A stretch of DNA of 64,000 nt from Cristatella mucedo (taxonomy: Eukaryota > Bryozoa > Phylactolaemata > Cristatellidae): positions 11,213,501 through 11,277,500 of the forward strand of contig WPIO01000001.1 in assembly GCA_009760855.2 (NCBI GenBank). Reading direction: 5' to 3'. The notes beneath the pieces were generated by a model that was not told the DNA's origin, searched no databases, and was given only the letters and a program-made list of their open reading frames with translations. The translations under genes and the position numbers were made by a program. How positions within the stretch are numbered: position 1 is the first letter of the stretch; every line of letters starts with the position of its first letter. Positions 21,065-32,619 of this stretch are shown piece after piece.

Positions 21065-21531
21065 CGTACATAGTTCGCTCTGTAGAAAATTCTCCTGTCG
21101 CATAGCGCTCTCTGTACTTGGGGTCTTGTCTGTGGGGTCGCAGACGGAGGAGCAGAATTAAAGGAACAACTACGGCTACGAAGGCCTAGCTCCCGCGAGA
21201 AACTCTCGCCGGTGCGTCATTACACAACCTCATCGTAAGGAACGGGATCTTTTTCGCTCTCGCACCCGCTCGTGCTCTCGCGGCCGGCCGCCACGAAGCG
21301 ATCCGAGGCGAAATCGCCGCACAGCAAATCGTCGATCGACGAAAAAGATCCCGTTCCTTACGATGAGGTTGTGTAATGACGCACCGGCGAGAGTTTCTCG
21401 CGGGAGCTAGGCCTTCGTAGCCGTAGTTGTTCCTTTAATTCTGCTCCTCCGTCTGCGACCCCACAGACAAGACCCCAAGTACAGAGAGCGCTATGCGACA
21501 GGAGAATTTTCTACAGAGCGAACTATGTACG
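21065..21531. repeat. Perfect 192-bp inverted repeat with 83-bp spacer
   Basis: 21065-21256 is the exact reverse complement of 21340-21531, with no mismatch or gap found by reading; the spacer is 21257-21339. The 13-mer GCTCTCGCACCCG lies at 21054-21066 and again at 21256-21268, so the left arm looks inserted with a target-site duplication. The right arm has no such flanks. Transcription across it would give a 192-bp hairpin. No coding potential or known element was recognised in the arms. An assembly or library fold-back artefact remains possible. Confidence 0.9.
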
Positions 21532-22079
21532 AGCAGCCTAACGTGCTTTCATTTCGCATACGGTAGCCCACGGACTTCATCTCGCGCCACAAAGAGATAG
21601 TGAGAAGCACAGCTGAGTCCGGAGAACAGTCAAGAAAGTGAGCAGAATAGAAGTAGCAGTACAGGCCGGCTGGAAAAGGTATGCCTTGGTCGGCAGCTGG
21701 ATAATAGATTATGACGAAAGGACCGACTTCGGACAAGAATCGTTGCTTAGCGGACGTCAAAGAGCAGCCCGACCGGGCGCACCGAGCGGGAACCGAGGTG
21801 ACTGAAGTTGTGTTTCGAGCTGAATTTTATCTGCGTCTACCTCGGGGGCGGTGCCGCATGGAAGGTTGGGAGGTGGATGGATTCTTCGGCCACAGATACG
21901 AACTAGTCGTTACGAAGCGGCTGGCATCCAATATTTCGTCTGCCGTTATAGACTACGGAATTGGCTACACAACTAGGCTGTGGGTGGAAATCGTGGGTCT
22001 GGTGCGGATCTTCAGCATCAAATGACAGCGGAACTTCCGGATGTTGAAACAGAGACCCTTGAAGACAGCGGATGGATTG

Positions 22080-22700
22080 TTTTACATTTACATAGCAACA
22101 CGATTAGACCGAAGAGACGTCTCGGAGGTAGAGGAAGCTTTACTGCTGCATACTCTAAACGTCTCGCGAAACCACAAGTTGACTTTAAAATAACTCTCTT
22201 ATCGAGATTGGTCAAAAACATCACTCTGGTGACCTCTGCTCGTAGTCTGAGCGTGCGGTTTCAAAACGACTCGAAATTAAATGTGAGTACGGAGAGCCTT
22301 CGCGGTCAAGTCAACCTTCACCTTCAGTTGAAAAGCAGTGTCGTAATCGGGGCCTGCTTAGATAGTAGCTCGGTAGCCAAATTAGTTTGTTGCGTGTTTG
22401 TGACATCGCGTCTGGAATGCAGTAACTCCCTTTATTAACGACGACCGACCTTCGCTCTAAATCGCCTGCAACTGACGCTCAACTCTGCAGCGCGTCTGAT
22501 CTGTCGTCATTGATTTCGCTGTCGCATCGCACGGCTTCTGCCCGAGCTTCGCTTTATTCCTACCAAGCAGCGAATCGACTTTGGGATCCTCTCTCGGACT
22601 TACAGGTTGCTTCACTAGCTTATACCAGCCTACCCACGCGACATCCTTGCTCCTCTGGTCACGTGCTCTCCCCACGTGCCGCTCCTCGGCCTCCTGAAGT
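22080..22700 (+). pseudogene. L2/CR1-like LINE remnant (C-terminal RT)
   Basis: Frame text VTSRLECSNSLY (usual: TSRLDYCNSLL), NRLQLTLNSAARLICRH and RIDFGILSRTYRLLH in successive frames follows the thumb order of these LINEs. Frameshifts near 22440 and 22540 and several stops show it is dead. The part before 22250 is inferred from position and weak similarity. Confidence 0.65.
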
Positions 22701-23463
22701 CGAGCCGTTCGTCGAACTCAATTGAAATTTTTTGGCGACCGGACGGATCTTCTGCTTGAATGTGCCAAAGGTGTGAACACTCAGCGCTCCTCGATCTCGC
22801 CAGCGAACTTGTTTGTTTTTGTTCTTGAATGGTTTGCGTGCCTACGTCGTAAGCACGATTAAATCCGTATTACTGGCCAGATCAGCCTACTAACCAATCG
22901 GCCAGAGTGTCTTCTTGTGTTCGTTTGCGTGCTGGTCCAAGCGTGATACTTGCGTGCTTCCACTTGTCTAATCATGACTCCTTGCAAAAAAGTTCTTGGT
23001 TGTTACTTCGCTTGCAGTGAGCAGTAATGTGCCGGGATAGGGATTCCCGGCACATTACGGGATAGAGGTTCGGTTCTCATAGGGTCCTATGAAAACAACT
23101 TTTTTCATTATCCTCTTGCAGAGGTGAATAGGTCAACTAGCCCATAAACCTGGCATTTACCAGTCAAACCAGCACAACGCCCACGAAACCGGCTGAAGGG
23201 TTTCGCATTAACCGGTGGCTCTCCTACTGGTGCACATGGGTCTGACTGAAAACTGAATTTGCGTGTCTAGACCGAACGGCTGTGACCTTTCCGCTGTGTG
23301 ATCAAGCGGCGCGTATGAAAAAAAGGTCCTGAGGCAGAGTGGGTGTAGTGAAAGCCGTCTACATGCGCCACCCAATGAACGGGTGAACTGAGACTCGTGT
23401 TAACCGGCGGCCCGTATATATACACAGTCTAGATTACACTATTCTAAAGACGTAAGTAAAGGT
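22701..23463. other. No gene recognised; contains a perfect short hairpin
   Basis: 23024-23037 and 23045-23058 are exact reverse complements (GTAATGTGCCGGGA) around a 7-nt loop. Otherwise unique-looking DNA with no exon or RNA gene recognised. Confidence 0.5.
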
Positions 23464-23625
23464 AGGCTGATTCAACGGCTTCCCCTATATATAGCGGGAG
23501 AAGGGCCTCGTCGGTCGTCGCCTGGTTTGCAGCAGGCAACCTGGGATTACCTGCCGCAGGACTCGAACCCACGATCTGGGTAGCGAAGCGCGAACACATA
23601 ACTGCTGGGCTACGACCCGAGGATA
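23464..23625 (-). mobile_element. SINE family B, copy 2
   Basis: Reverse order: 'ctgattcaacggcttcccctatatatagcgggagaagggc', 'gcaggactcgaacccacgatctggg', then a degraded head. The B box survives as GACTCGAACCC on the plus strand. Confidence 0.65.
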
Positions 23626-24146
23626 TTGGCCCTCCGGAACCTGCATAGTCGGTGCCTGTAACCAGATGGCACTTAGGCCAGGTTGCATAACACTAACTGA
23701 GCGCGCTCGCTCGCGAACACACACACACGTGGTGTGTGCTCGCGAACTACCTGTAATTTTTCCAATGTACGTTAGAGCGACCAGAGTGAATTTTTAAATA
23801 CAAGTGCCTGTAGCCCCCATAGGTGCACAGGACTGTTCGTACAGTCATATTGCAAACGCTTCGCTGCAAAGCGGCTTCTGCACTTGCTCTCCTTGGGCCG
23901 AAGTACAGCACTCGAAACGGTGCTAGTCCATGCCTTGTGGGTGACAAATACTGACTGGTGAAGCCCAGGGACTCTGAATCGCGGCCACAGCAAGTTGTAG
24001 GTGTCGCATCGGTAAGCGAAGCAATGCCGAAGATAGCCTAGCAACGGCAGCAACAAAGATCGCTCATAAGATTTTAAGTGAGCAAGTTCAAATCCATAGT
24101 CCAGAGAAGCAGATTCAACAGGCGCCTAGGGTAGCACGCTCGCGAG

Positions 24147-24206
24147 CGCGCGTGTGTAAGTGTGTGTGTGTGTGAGTGTGTGTGTGTGTGTATGTGTGTG
24201 TGTGTC
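24147..24206. repeat. (GT)n microsatellite
   Basis: About 60 bp of interrupted GT repeat. Confidence 0.95.
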
Positions 24207-24570
24207 CGGCATCAGCCGTAGCGAACGACAACTTGTATGACAAGACGCTTTTTATGACCCTTCTCAAATGCCTGCCCTCAGAGTCCCGGGCTATGGTCTG
24301 TGGCCGATCACTCGAATGCCAATGAATTCCCACAAATTGCTGCCTGCAGCACGACTCAGGCTTCTAGACCGAATGGCCGAGGCTTACGACAACTGGTTCC
24401 TAATCGCTATTCTTGAGGAGTTACGAATAACTTTATGCTGTGCTGTCATAATCTGGCTGATCTAGCACACTGCTTGCTTTGGCCATTTCTTACCGTCTAA
24501 CCTTCTGTAGGCAAAGCCGGTAGCGCCGGCCGCCTCTGCCACCACTGGCAGCGCTTCGCTTTAGCAGCTA

Positions 24571-24598
24571 GCGCTTTAGCAGCTAGCTGCTAAAGCGC
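24571..24598. repeat. 28-bp perfect palindrome
   Basis: GCGCTTTAGCAGCT followed directly by its exact reverse complement with no spacer. Preceded at 24553-24570 by a partial copy of the same words (cttcgctttagcagcta). Confidence 0.9.
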
Positions 24599-24739
24599 AT
24601 GCACAGCTACGACCGTCTGTCGGCAGTCTGCCTCCGGGCGGGAAGCTAGCTGCCACGCGAGGTCGCATCAATTCGTCAGTGCCGTCAGTGCCGTCAGTGT
24701 GCGGCCTGCCTGACTCCCATAGCAGGTGGGCGCTATATT

Positions 24740-24741
<2 letters not shown>

Positions 24742-24823
<82 letters not shown>

Positions 24824-24866
24824 TTTCTCTCTCCCTGTCTCTCTCTCTCCCTCTCTCTCTCTCTTC
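24742..24866. repeat. (CT)n microsatellite
   Basis: About 125 bp, pure CT for the first 80, then interrupted by CCCT and CTGT. Confidence 0.95.
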
Positions 24867-24869
24867 GTT

Positions 24870-25950
24870 TAGCTCTCAGCCCGTCCTCCGAATCCTCGCG
24901 AAACCATCAGAAGCGGGGAGCGGTGGGAGGAGCAAGCGGCGAAGGGCCTGGAGGCGATGCAGGGGGTGGGGACGACGCCAGTGGGTGGCGCCGCGGGAAA
25001 GCTGATCGCTACTCGCGGTCTCGCTTCTCGTCGCGGCGGCGGCTTCGTCTAGGCCGCGGCCGGACGCGCGCGTATCCGCGGTCGCGCCGGCGCCCCGCAG
25101 ATGCGGAGCAAGAGCCGCCGCGTTCCCGCAGCGCTGCCGTGCCGGCGCCCAGCCGCCCAGCCGCCTCGTAGCCGCCGCGTTCCCGCAGCCGCCGAGTTCC
25201 CGCAGCCGCCGCGTTCCCGCAGCCGCCGCGTTCCCGCAGCCGCCGCGTTCCCGCTGGCATCCGCCGTCGTCTCGCGGCTCGAGGAGCGATCGCATAGCCG
25301 TCGCTGGGGCTGGGCCAGGCCGCTAGCGCCGCCCCCCCCCCAGCCGGTGGGCAGGCCATCTCGGCCGCCCGCTGTGCCATGATTTTCTTCTCGCGGGAGG
25401 AAGCGTTCCCGAAGGCGAAAAGGAAGAGAAAGCCACCGAGCCACTCTTCCTGCCGCCTTGCGCTGCCATCCTCCGCGGCCTTGGCTGGCCGAAGCCAACG
25501 CCGAAGCCACCCAGATTCTCGAGAATGCTGCGCGCGGCGGCGGGCGAGCGAGGGGGCTAGTGCCCGGTGTGTGGCAGCGGTCTGGCCCGCCTCGGGGGCG
25601 CTGTCGGCTCTCGTGAGCTTGACGCGACGTAGCACACGCGCTCGGTAGCCACCGGCTAAATGGTAGCGGCGAGAGGCCGAGGAATTGACGCCGACGATCT
25701 TCTCTCGCCGCCGGCCAAAGCCTCCGTGGCTGCAGCGTCGGCGGGCAAACTGTGTGGGAGGAATTCTCGGCCGCGCCCGTGGCGAAACTAGCTCCCCTGC
25801 TGCCGCGACGGGGTGAGGCGAAGTAACACCCTCTGTAGGTGCGAGCTGCTCTCGGCTGCGTCCGTGGCGTTGCATCGCATTCCGCATGGCATTCTGGCCT
25901 TCCAATCGCTTTCTTTTGCACACTGGAGAAGAGACCTCGTCCCTAGCAAA
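24870..25950. other. GC-rich block with no supported gene
   Basis: CpG-dense. Two overlapping ~300-codon frames on the minus strand (25009-25923 and 25049-25921) are both open in different registers, which argues that they reflect stop-poor GC-rich DNA rather than coding. They translate the 17-bp minisatellite into repeated AAAGTRRLRERG-like peptides. Confidence 0.5.
25171..25255. repeat. 17-bp minisatellite, 5 copies
   Basis: Unit GCCGCCGCGTTCCCGCA; copy 2 has one substitution and copy 5 a terminal change. A related single unit lies near 25112-25128. Confidence 0.9.
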
Positions 25951-26010
25951 GCGTGCCGCGAGATCGGCTGCCGAGCGAGCGTTTTCTGCTCCCTGTCTTA
26001 CTTAGCCGCT

Positions 26011-26320
26011 CTCACTCACTCAGTCACTCACTCAGTCACTCACTCACTCGCTCGCTCACACTCACTCAGTCACTCACTCAGTCACTCACTCAGTCACTCA
26101 CTCGGTCACTCACTCACTCACTCACTCACTCACTCACTCACTCACTCACTCACTCACTCACTCACTCACTCACTCACTCACTCACTCACTCACTCCCTCA
26201 CTCACTCACTCACTCACTCACTCACTCACTCACTCACTCACTCACTCACTCACTCACTCACTCACTCACTCACTCACTCACTCACTCACTCACTCACTCA
26301 CACTCACTCACTCACTCTCT
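26011..26320. repeat. (CACT)n tetranucleotide array, about 310 bp
   Basis: Almost uninterrupted CACT repeats, with CAGT variants at the left end (26020-26105) and one CCCT variant near 26195. Confidence 0.97.
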
Positions 26321-26340
26321 GAGAGGTACGGGGTAGAGAC

Positions 26341-26876
<536 letters not shown>

Positions 26877-27117
26877 GGGACTACAGCATCGTTTCAAATG
26901 ATTTTCAATCCGCTGAGGCCCTGTCGCCTGCTCTTGCACACTTGCCTGTAGCTGCGAGCCGCTGGGGAATACAATCCGTGCATGTCGTAGGCAGCTTAGC
27001 TGTTCGCGAGCCTACGACGTTCGCAGCCAAAAACGACGCCTTGCTGAGCTTTCGCATCGATGGGTAGGATTAGGACCGATACCGGACGTGTAGATACGAA
27101 GGCTATCGACTAGTATA

Positions 27118-27286
27118 GGGCAGCGATTACCCAGTAGGTTAGTTGCTTGCTCTTCACGACCGAGGTCGTGGGTTCGAATCCTGCAGTGGGCGATCCTGTA
27201 TTGCTAACTGCAAGCGGTAAAGAAAGCAGTCAAAGCTCTTCTGCCGCTATACGAACAAGGCTGTTAAATAACGTAATATTTTCTCT
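27118..27286 (+). mobile_element. SINE family B, copy 3
   Basis: Head 'acccagtaggttagttgcttgctcttcacgaccgaggtcgtg', perfect B box GGTTCGAATCC at 27171-27181, body 'tgcagtgggcgatcc', 'gctcttctgccgctatac', tail 'ctgttaaataacgtaatattt'. Confidence 0.85.
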
Positions 27287-27387
27287 TAATTTTTTTAGCA
27301 GGTAGTGAACCGATAACTGCAGTCAGTGCTGTGGCTGTGCGAGTTGGGAGCCGAAGCAGAGAGCACAGGATCGGAAGCTAGAGCAGA

Positions 27388-27533
27388 GGCGGGCAGGGGG
27401 AAAGGGGAGCGGGGGAAAGGGGAGCGGGGGAAAGGGCAGCAGGGGGAAAGGGCAGCAGGGGGAAAGGGCAGCAGGGGGAAAGGGGAGCAGGGGGAAAGGG
27501 CAGCAGGGGGAAAGGGGAGCAGGGGGAGGACGA
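27388..27533. repeat. ~16-bp G-rich minisatellite, about 9 copies
   Basis: Units of the form GGGGGAAAGGG(C/G)AGCA. Each carries runs of five and three or four G, so the plus strand has strong quadruplex potential. It sits between two SINE B copies. Confidence 0.95.
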
Positions 27534-27663
27534 GGAGGAGCAGCAGAGCAGACTGTCCCTCCTATGCAGGGCTTCGTCAAGCATCAACGGTTCAAACGCC
27601 GAGGTTCGCGGCTGATGCTTTTAATTGCTTCTTAATAAATAAAGCCTGGTCGCATCTAGCTTG

Positions 27664-27808
27664 CACCCTGCGGGTAAGGTTCTCGTTCCTACCGACCCAG
27701 GTGGTCGTGGGTGGATTCGAGCCCTGCAGCAGGCAATCCTTTATAGCCCTCTGCAAGCGAAGAGGCAACCTCGCCAGGGCTCTTCTACAGCTGTTTAAAT
27801 AAGGTATT
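27664..27808 (+). mobile_element. SINE family B, copy 4 (decayed)
   Basis: 'gcgggtaaggttctcgttcct', 'ggtcgtgggtggattcgagccctgcagcaggcaatcctttat', 'ggctcttctacagctgtttaaataa': family B order with several indels. Confidence 0.65.
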
Positions 27809-28500
27809 GACCACGGCTGATCGCATTACTTACGAGCAGTCATTATATCTGAGTTAGCAAAAGCTTCCGCATATCTCTATGCTTGAATGCTCGAGCTACC
27901 ATTCACCTGCAGTCCATCAGAAAGAAGGCCTGCCTTCCGTTGGCGGAAGCTACATAGAACGAGGGCTACAGGAAGGCAAGCGTCGGTAAGGGACGATGGT
28001 GGCGAGCGGCAGTACGCGTCCCGGCCAAATCTCCGCTTTTCTGCAAGGTCGAGTTTCGCACACTTTCAAACCCTCCTTTGCAGCAGCACTCATGCGGGGG
28101 CTTTTGCGAGTAAATGGAAATAAAGTCAGAGCTAAGTCAAAGAAAAGTAAAAGCAAATGAAAAATACAAGCAAAATGTGGAGTCTGCTTTTAAGCGAGGC
28201 GCCGAGGCCCCGAAATCTCACGCGAAGGCAGCAAATCCCTCGAGGCGGTCCGCTTAGCCTAGTGGGAGCTCCTGGTATATCGCGGGCGGCAGCACCGTCG
28301 CTGAAGACTGGCTCAGCAGCGACAGTGCCGCATGCCTCTGTAATGCCTAGTCCGGGCTGATGGAAAGTGTTTCTTTTGAACAGGGCCGTCGGAACTAAAT
28401 TACTACCTACAAAAGCCTCCGAACGTAGCGCCGAGCGCCAACAGTCTGTGTCCGCACAGAAGCCCTTTCTAGCGACAAGTGATACGTGATAAGTGATGAG
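27809..28500. other. No gene recognised
   Basis: Moderate-GC DNA. 28480-28515 repeats 'gtgat..gtgata..tgatgagcgataagcgctaagcga' words. Nothing codable was recognised. Confidence 0.45.
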
Positions 28501-29470
28501 CGATAAGCGCTAAGCGATGGATCATTTACGTTTGCAGCTCCTGCCGGCAGCCCTGGAGCATCAGCGGCGGCAGCGGCGCGGCGGCGGCAGGGGAGCGGGC
28601 AGCGGTCTCCGAGTGCCGGGCGTCCTGGGCACCGCCGCCGCCGAGCAGACCGTCACGCACCCTGCGCTGCTGCTGCTGCTGCGGACCTTAAGGTGCCGGG
28701 TGCAAGCGGCTGCCTCTCGGAGCCTAGCTTCTGCTGAAATCGAAATCGAAGCTGAAATCGAGTCGCAGCAAGAGTTCAAGGCCGCGCCGCCCACGGCAGC
28801 GACGACGAAAAGCAGCTCGGCCGCCAGGCGGCGCGGATCTAATCTACGCCGCTGCCCGACGCTCACCAGTCGGCCCCGATGAGCCGAGGAGAGGAAGCAG
28901 CTGGGCTCGGGGTAGGAGGGGGTAAAGAGAGATCACTTCCGGACGAGGCCGGAGGGGGGCGTATCTTTCGTTGGCTCCTTCGCCCGTCGTCTCTCGTGAC
29001 TCCGTCGCTCAAGGGCTCAAGCCCTCGGGCCGTCGGCTCGAAGGACGTCGCTCAAGCTCAGCGTGAGCTCTGCACAGAATGGCACGAGTGACGACGAGTG
29101 ACGGGTGACGAGTGACGAGTGACGGCCGCGGCCACAGCGAACCGCCGGCTGAAGCATCAGCAACAGCAGCCGCAGCGAAGCGCAGCCGTAGCCGCCGCCC
29201 GAACGAGAGTGGAGCTCGAACCGGCGTCTGGTAATTTCAATCCATGGTAGTAATTGTAACTGACGTTACAATTACTACCCCGGAGGTTACAGTTACAATT
29301 ACTACCCCGGAGGTTACAGTTGCAGTTACGCTGCCACGGGTCTGGCTCTCCTATGCGGCCCCATCCCTGCCGAGCTCGCTCGCTCGGGCGCCTTCCGGTT
29401 CGTCCGGCGCCTTGCTTTCTGAGCAACTGTGGCGGCCCCGGCGCCTCCGTGCGGCCGGTCGGTCAAGGCA
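28500..29470. other. GC-rich block with short repeats and a hairpin, no supported gene
   Basis: CTG/CGG-rich. Short repeats include 'gaaatcgaa' at 28736-28765 and 'gagtgacg' at 29088-29125. 29246-29260 and 29265-29279 are exact reverse complements (GGTAGTAATTGTAAC) around a 4-nt loop, followed by two copies of a ~27-bp 'ccccggaggttacagtt' unit. The frames present are low complexity. Confidence 0.5.
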
Positions 29471-29943
29471 ATTAAGTGCAATTAATTTCGTGTAATGCAT
29501 GTTATGCAGCTCGTCGAGAAACGAGCAGGAGCGATTGCGATACTCGACTTTGGAGTTTCAGCTCCTAGTGAAAGCGCTGCGCTGACGGCTGACGATACTA
29601 ATAATAATAGTAATAATAGCACATTTGCATAGCGCTTCCGGAGAATCTCTGTCAAGGCCGCCGTACAGGAAGAGTGATGCAGGGATGATTCCCCAGACTG
29701 ATGAGCGCTTTCGCGTATTCGGGGGAATCGTCGGCCCCGATATGACATTCGCTCACCGATAGAGTGGCCGTCGGAGAATTTGTCGGGATTTTAGTTCCTT
29801 TTTAGAACTAAGCCGGGTACAACTCGGCAGCAGTTCTGGCCCGCTCGAGCCCCGAAGTCAGCGAGCGCGATCGACGGTGAAGATAGTAGCAGACTTCGGT
29901 ATGAATCTCTTTAAGCGAATACCAAGCACGAGCAGCCGTTTGG
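29471..29943. other. No gene; decayed LINE tail
   Basis: 29598-29660 reads 'actaataataatagtaataatagcacatttgcatagcgcttccggagaatctc', a reverse-orientation LINE/SINE-A tail. The rest is unassigned. Confidence 0.5.
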
Positions 29944-30119
29944 TGGGAGCCGTGATGGCTCACTAGGTAAGGCAAGCTCTTCACAACCTCAACCCAGGGT
30001 CGTGGGTTCGAATCCTGCGGTGGGCGATCTTTTATGGCCGCTGCAAGATATGGTGACAGCCTTTAAGGCTCTTCTGCCGCTATGCATAAAGAGGCTGTTA
30101 AATCAGCTAGTATTTTTTT
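29944..30119 (+). mobile_element. SINE family B, copy 5 (best preserved)
   Basis: 'gggagccgtgatggctcactaggtaaggc' gives an A-box match (TGGCTCACTAGG), B box GGTTCGAATCC is at 30005-30015, body 'tgcggtgggcgatc', 'aaggctcttctgccgctatgc', tail 'ctgttaaatcagctagtattttttt'. It serves as the reference copy for this window. Confidence 0.9.
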
Positions 30120-30355
30120 TAAACAGGTCGGTTCCAGAGAACGTCTTTTCAGAGGTCCTTGGCTGGCGCACGATAGCAAGTCGCCGAGGCCAGCTCGTTC
30201 CGAGAAATTTCGGCGATCGACCAAGGCCGGACTGCGCTGTTCAAGGAAGTTTCGGGAAGCATTGGAGACGATTCGCATTCGTTGGCTAACTCGGCCAGCA
30301 AACGCAAAAAGTGTGGCGGTCAGTCGGTCAAATAGAGCGTCTGCTCTCAAGAGAG

Positions 30356-30709
<354 letters not shown>

Positions 30710-31287
30710 AGCAGTGCGATTCTTGAAAGGCTGTTCTTCGGGCGTAACTGGTGACACACAAAGATTCTATTTCTTCGCGTTTGCAGCTTCTCCTATTTTT
30801 GCAGAGGCACTTCGCATCCACGACTGCCTACGTTTTGCTTAAGAATACAGACGCTTCAGGCGCGCGCCAGAAACTACTCGAGCATTGGACGATGTTACGA
30901 AGACGAGGAAGGATTTGGCGGTCCATTTTGAAGGTGAATGTGCTGCAGCGGAGACCTCTAGCTGACAGCACTCAGCAGATGCGTGCTTCAGGTAGGCTCG
31001 CCGTCCGACCGAAGTGCTGCATACTGCACTCAGCAGGTGCGTGCTTCCGGTAGACTCACCGGCCGACCGAAGGGCCACACATTGCAAAATGGCATGCTCA
31101 GTGCGGTTTGGCTTATTTAAGTGGCGAAAAAAACTTTCAAGGCAAGCAGATCTTAAACTAAAATATCAGTACCTCTAGAGACTCCGTCTCTGGGACAGTC
31201 CCGAAGCTGTGCCGATGCAAAATGCAGCGTCCCCCCCCCGTCGCTACACGATAGCGCGAGCAGATACTAGGGAACGGCTTTGATGCA
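30710..31287. other. No gene; short local duplication
   Basis: 'cagcactcagcag(a/-)tgcgtgcttc.ggta' occurs at about 30965-30995 and again at 31023-31053. A C homopolymer is at 31231-31238. No exon was recognised. Confidence 0.45.
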
Positions 31288-31396
31288 TTCCTCTGCAGCA
31301 GCAGCAGCAGCAGCAAAGATTGCAGCAGCAGCAAAGATTGCAGCAACAGCAGCAGCAGCAGCAGCAAAGATTGCAGCAGCAGCAGCAAAGATTGCA
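31288..31396. repeat. CAG-rich minisatellite with CAAAGATTG spacers
   Basis: Runs of 3-6 CAG separated by 'caaagattg', at least four spacers. It reads as alanine/serine or glutamine tracts, but no gene context supports coding. Confidence 0.9.
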
Positions 31397-31675
31397 GGCT
31401 GCGGCTCGTGCTCGCTGACAATCTGCATCTCAATTTCAGCACGAAGCCTGACCGTGCTGTACAAATCTTCAATGAGTGAGAGCCTCACGATTAAACGAAG
31501 CGCCCACCTCCAGCCTTCTACAACTCTGGCGCGGACGCTGACCAAGGTATCTAGTAGAATCGCTGGGGGGCAGGGTGGTGCTTGACGTCGTTAAAGTGAA
31601 AATTGTCTCGTTTCAGGCGCAGCGGTCAGCAGCATGAGCTCGGTTTGCTTGACGATCGTTCCCGAACTGCCTCAC

Positions 31676-31842
31676 TGATCAGCTGCACTATGAGGTAAGG
31701 TGCTCGCTTTTCACGACTGATGTCTTGGGTTCGAGTCCTGCAAAGAACAATCCGGTATTGCCGACTGCAAGCGGTGGTGATAGCCGTTAAGGCTATCCTA
31801 CCGCTAGTCAAAGGAGTCTGTTAAATCAACTAATATTTATTT
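31676..31842 (+). mobile_element. SINE family B, copy 6
   Basis: 'ctatgaggtaaggtgctcgcttttcacgactga', 'gggttcgagtcctgcaaagaacaatcc', 'gatagccgttaaggct', 'ctgttaaatcaactaatattt'. Its 3' end is about 45 bp from the next copy. Confidence 0.8.
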
Positions 31843-31888
31843 TTGGCTATACTGGTAAGGAAAATCAAGTCAACATCAAAAAGTCTTA

Positions 31889-32036
31889 GCCCAGGGGAAA
31901 GGCTCTCGTTCTTCACTTTCTAGGTCGAGGTCCTGCATTGGGCAATCCTATCTTACTCACTGCAAGCAGCGGTGGGAGCCGTAAATGCTCTTCTGCCACT
32001 ATGTAAATGAGGCTTTTAAGTCAGATAATATACGTA
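31889..32036 (+). mobile_element. SINE family B, copy 7 (decayed, head truncated)
   Basis: 'gaaaggctctcgttcttcac', 'gaggtcctgcattgggcaatcc', 'gggagccgtaaatgctcttctgccactatg', 'gcttttaagtcagataatat'. The B box is mostly lost. Head-to-tail with copy 6. Confidence 0.7.
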
Positions 32037-32370
32037 TTTTTTATTATATTATCAATCTATGCATGAACGGTTGGTTGTGTGTATATATGTACACTCCGGG
32101 CCATTATTATTCATGCAAGCCAGCATCGTGGCCGTCGAAAGATCTGATCTTGAATTCGCATTAAATCTATTCGTCAGCCAGAGCTCAAAAGCCGCGTATA
32201 CTACAAAATAGATATTATTTGACTCAAATGATATATGACTTTGGGTCATTTTTGTTTCGCGCTTAATATGAAGTAGGTCCACATTGCTTACTCCGTCCGT
32301 CCGATGACTTCACGAAACTATGACTGCCTTTGTGTGTAGCACCTGAGAGTTTCGATAATAAAATAATGAT
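32037..32370. other. AT-rich sequence, no gene recognised
   Basis: Unassigned sequence between a SINE and a LINE tail. No frame is worth reporting. Confidence 0.5.
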
Positions 32371-32445
32371 AACAAAACATTGGTATAGTGCCCTCGGAGA
32401 GCTAGATCTCTGTCTAGGCACTTTCATATGCTGTAAACGCAGTTT
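32370..32445 (-). mobile_element. LINE/SINE-A 3' tail fragment
   Basis: 'tggtatagtgccctcggagagctagatctctgtctaggcactttca' is the reverse complement of the common L2-like tail. Confidence 0.6.
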
Positions 32446-32619
32446 TCTACTGCGAACACACAGCCCGGTCCATACTGTCTTCGCTTATTCACTAGCCATC
32501 AGACTTGATCCTATACGACGAAGAAAAATTGAAAAACTTAACTGAGTCAGGAGGACAATCGAAGTTTAAGGAAGCAGATGCAAGATGATGAATATAGAAT
32601 TGTATATAAAAATAATAAT

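Noticed and set aside
21065-21531. Pair of inverted genes or rRNA fragments
   Set aside because: Arms contain no coding frame or rRNA signature that I recognise.
22720-22760. 'ttttttggcgaccggacggatc' as an LTR primer-binding site
   Set aside because: It lies directly after a LINE remnant, and no LTR-like ends were found upstream.
25009-25923. 304-codon minus-strand frame
   Set aside because: Another ~290-codon frame is open in a different register over the same DNA; both are low complexity.
25953-26336. Thr/His/Ser/Leu repeat protein
   Set aside because: Translation of the (CACT)n array; open in several frames.
31280-31585. Alanine-rich protein
   Set aside because: Translation of the CAG/CAAAGATTG minisatellite, with no exon context.
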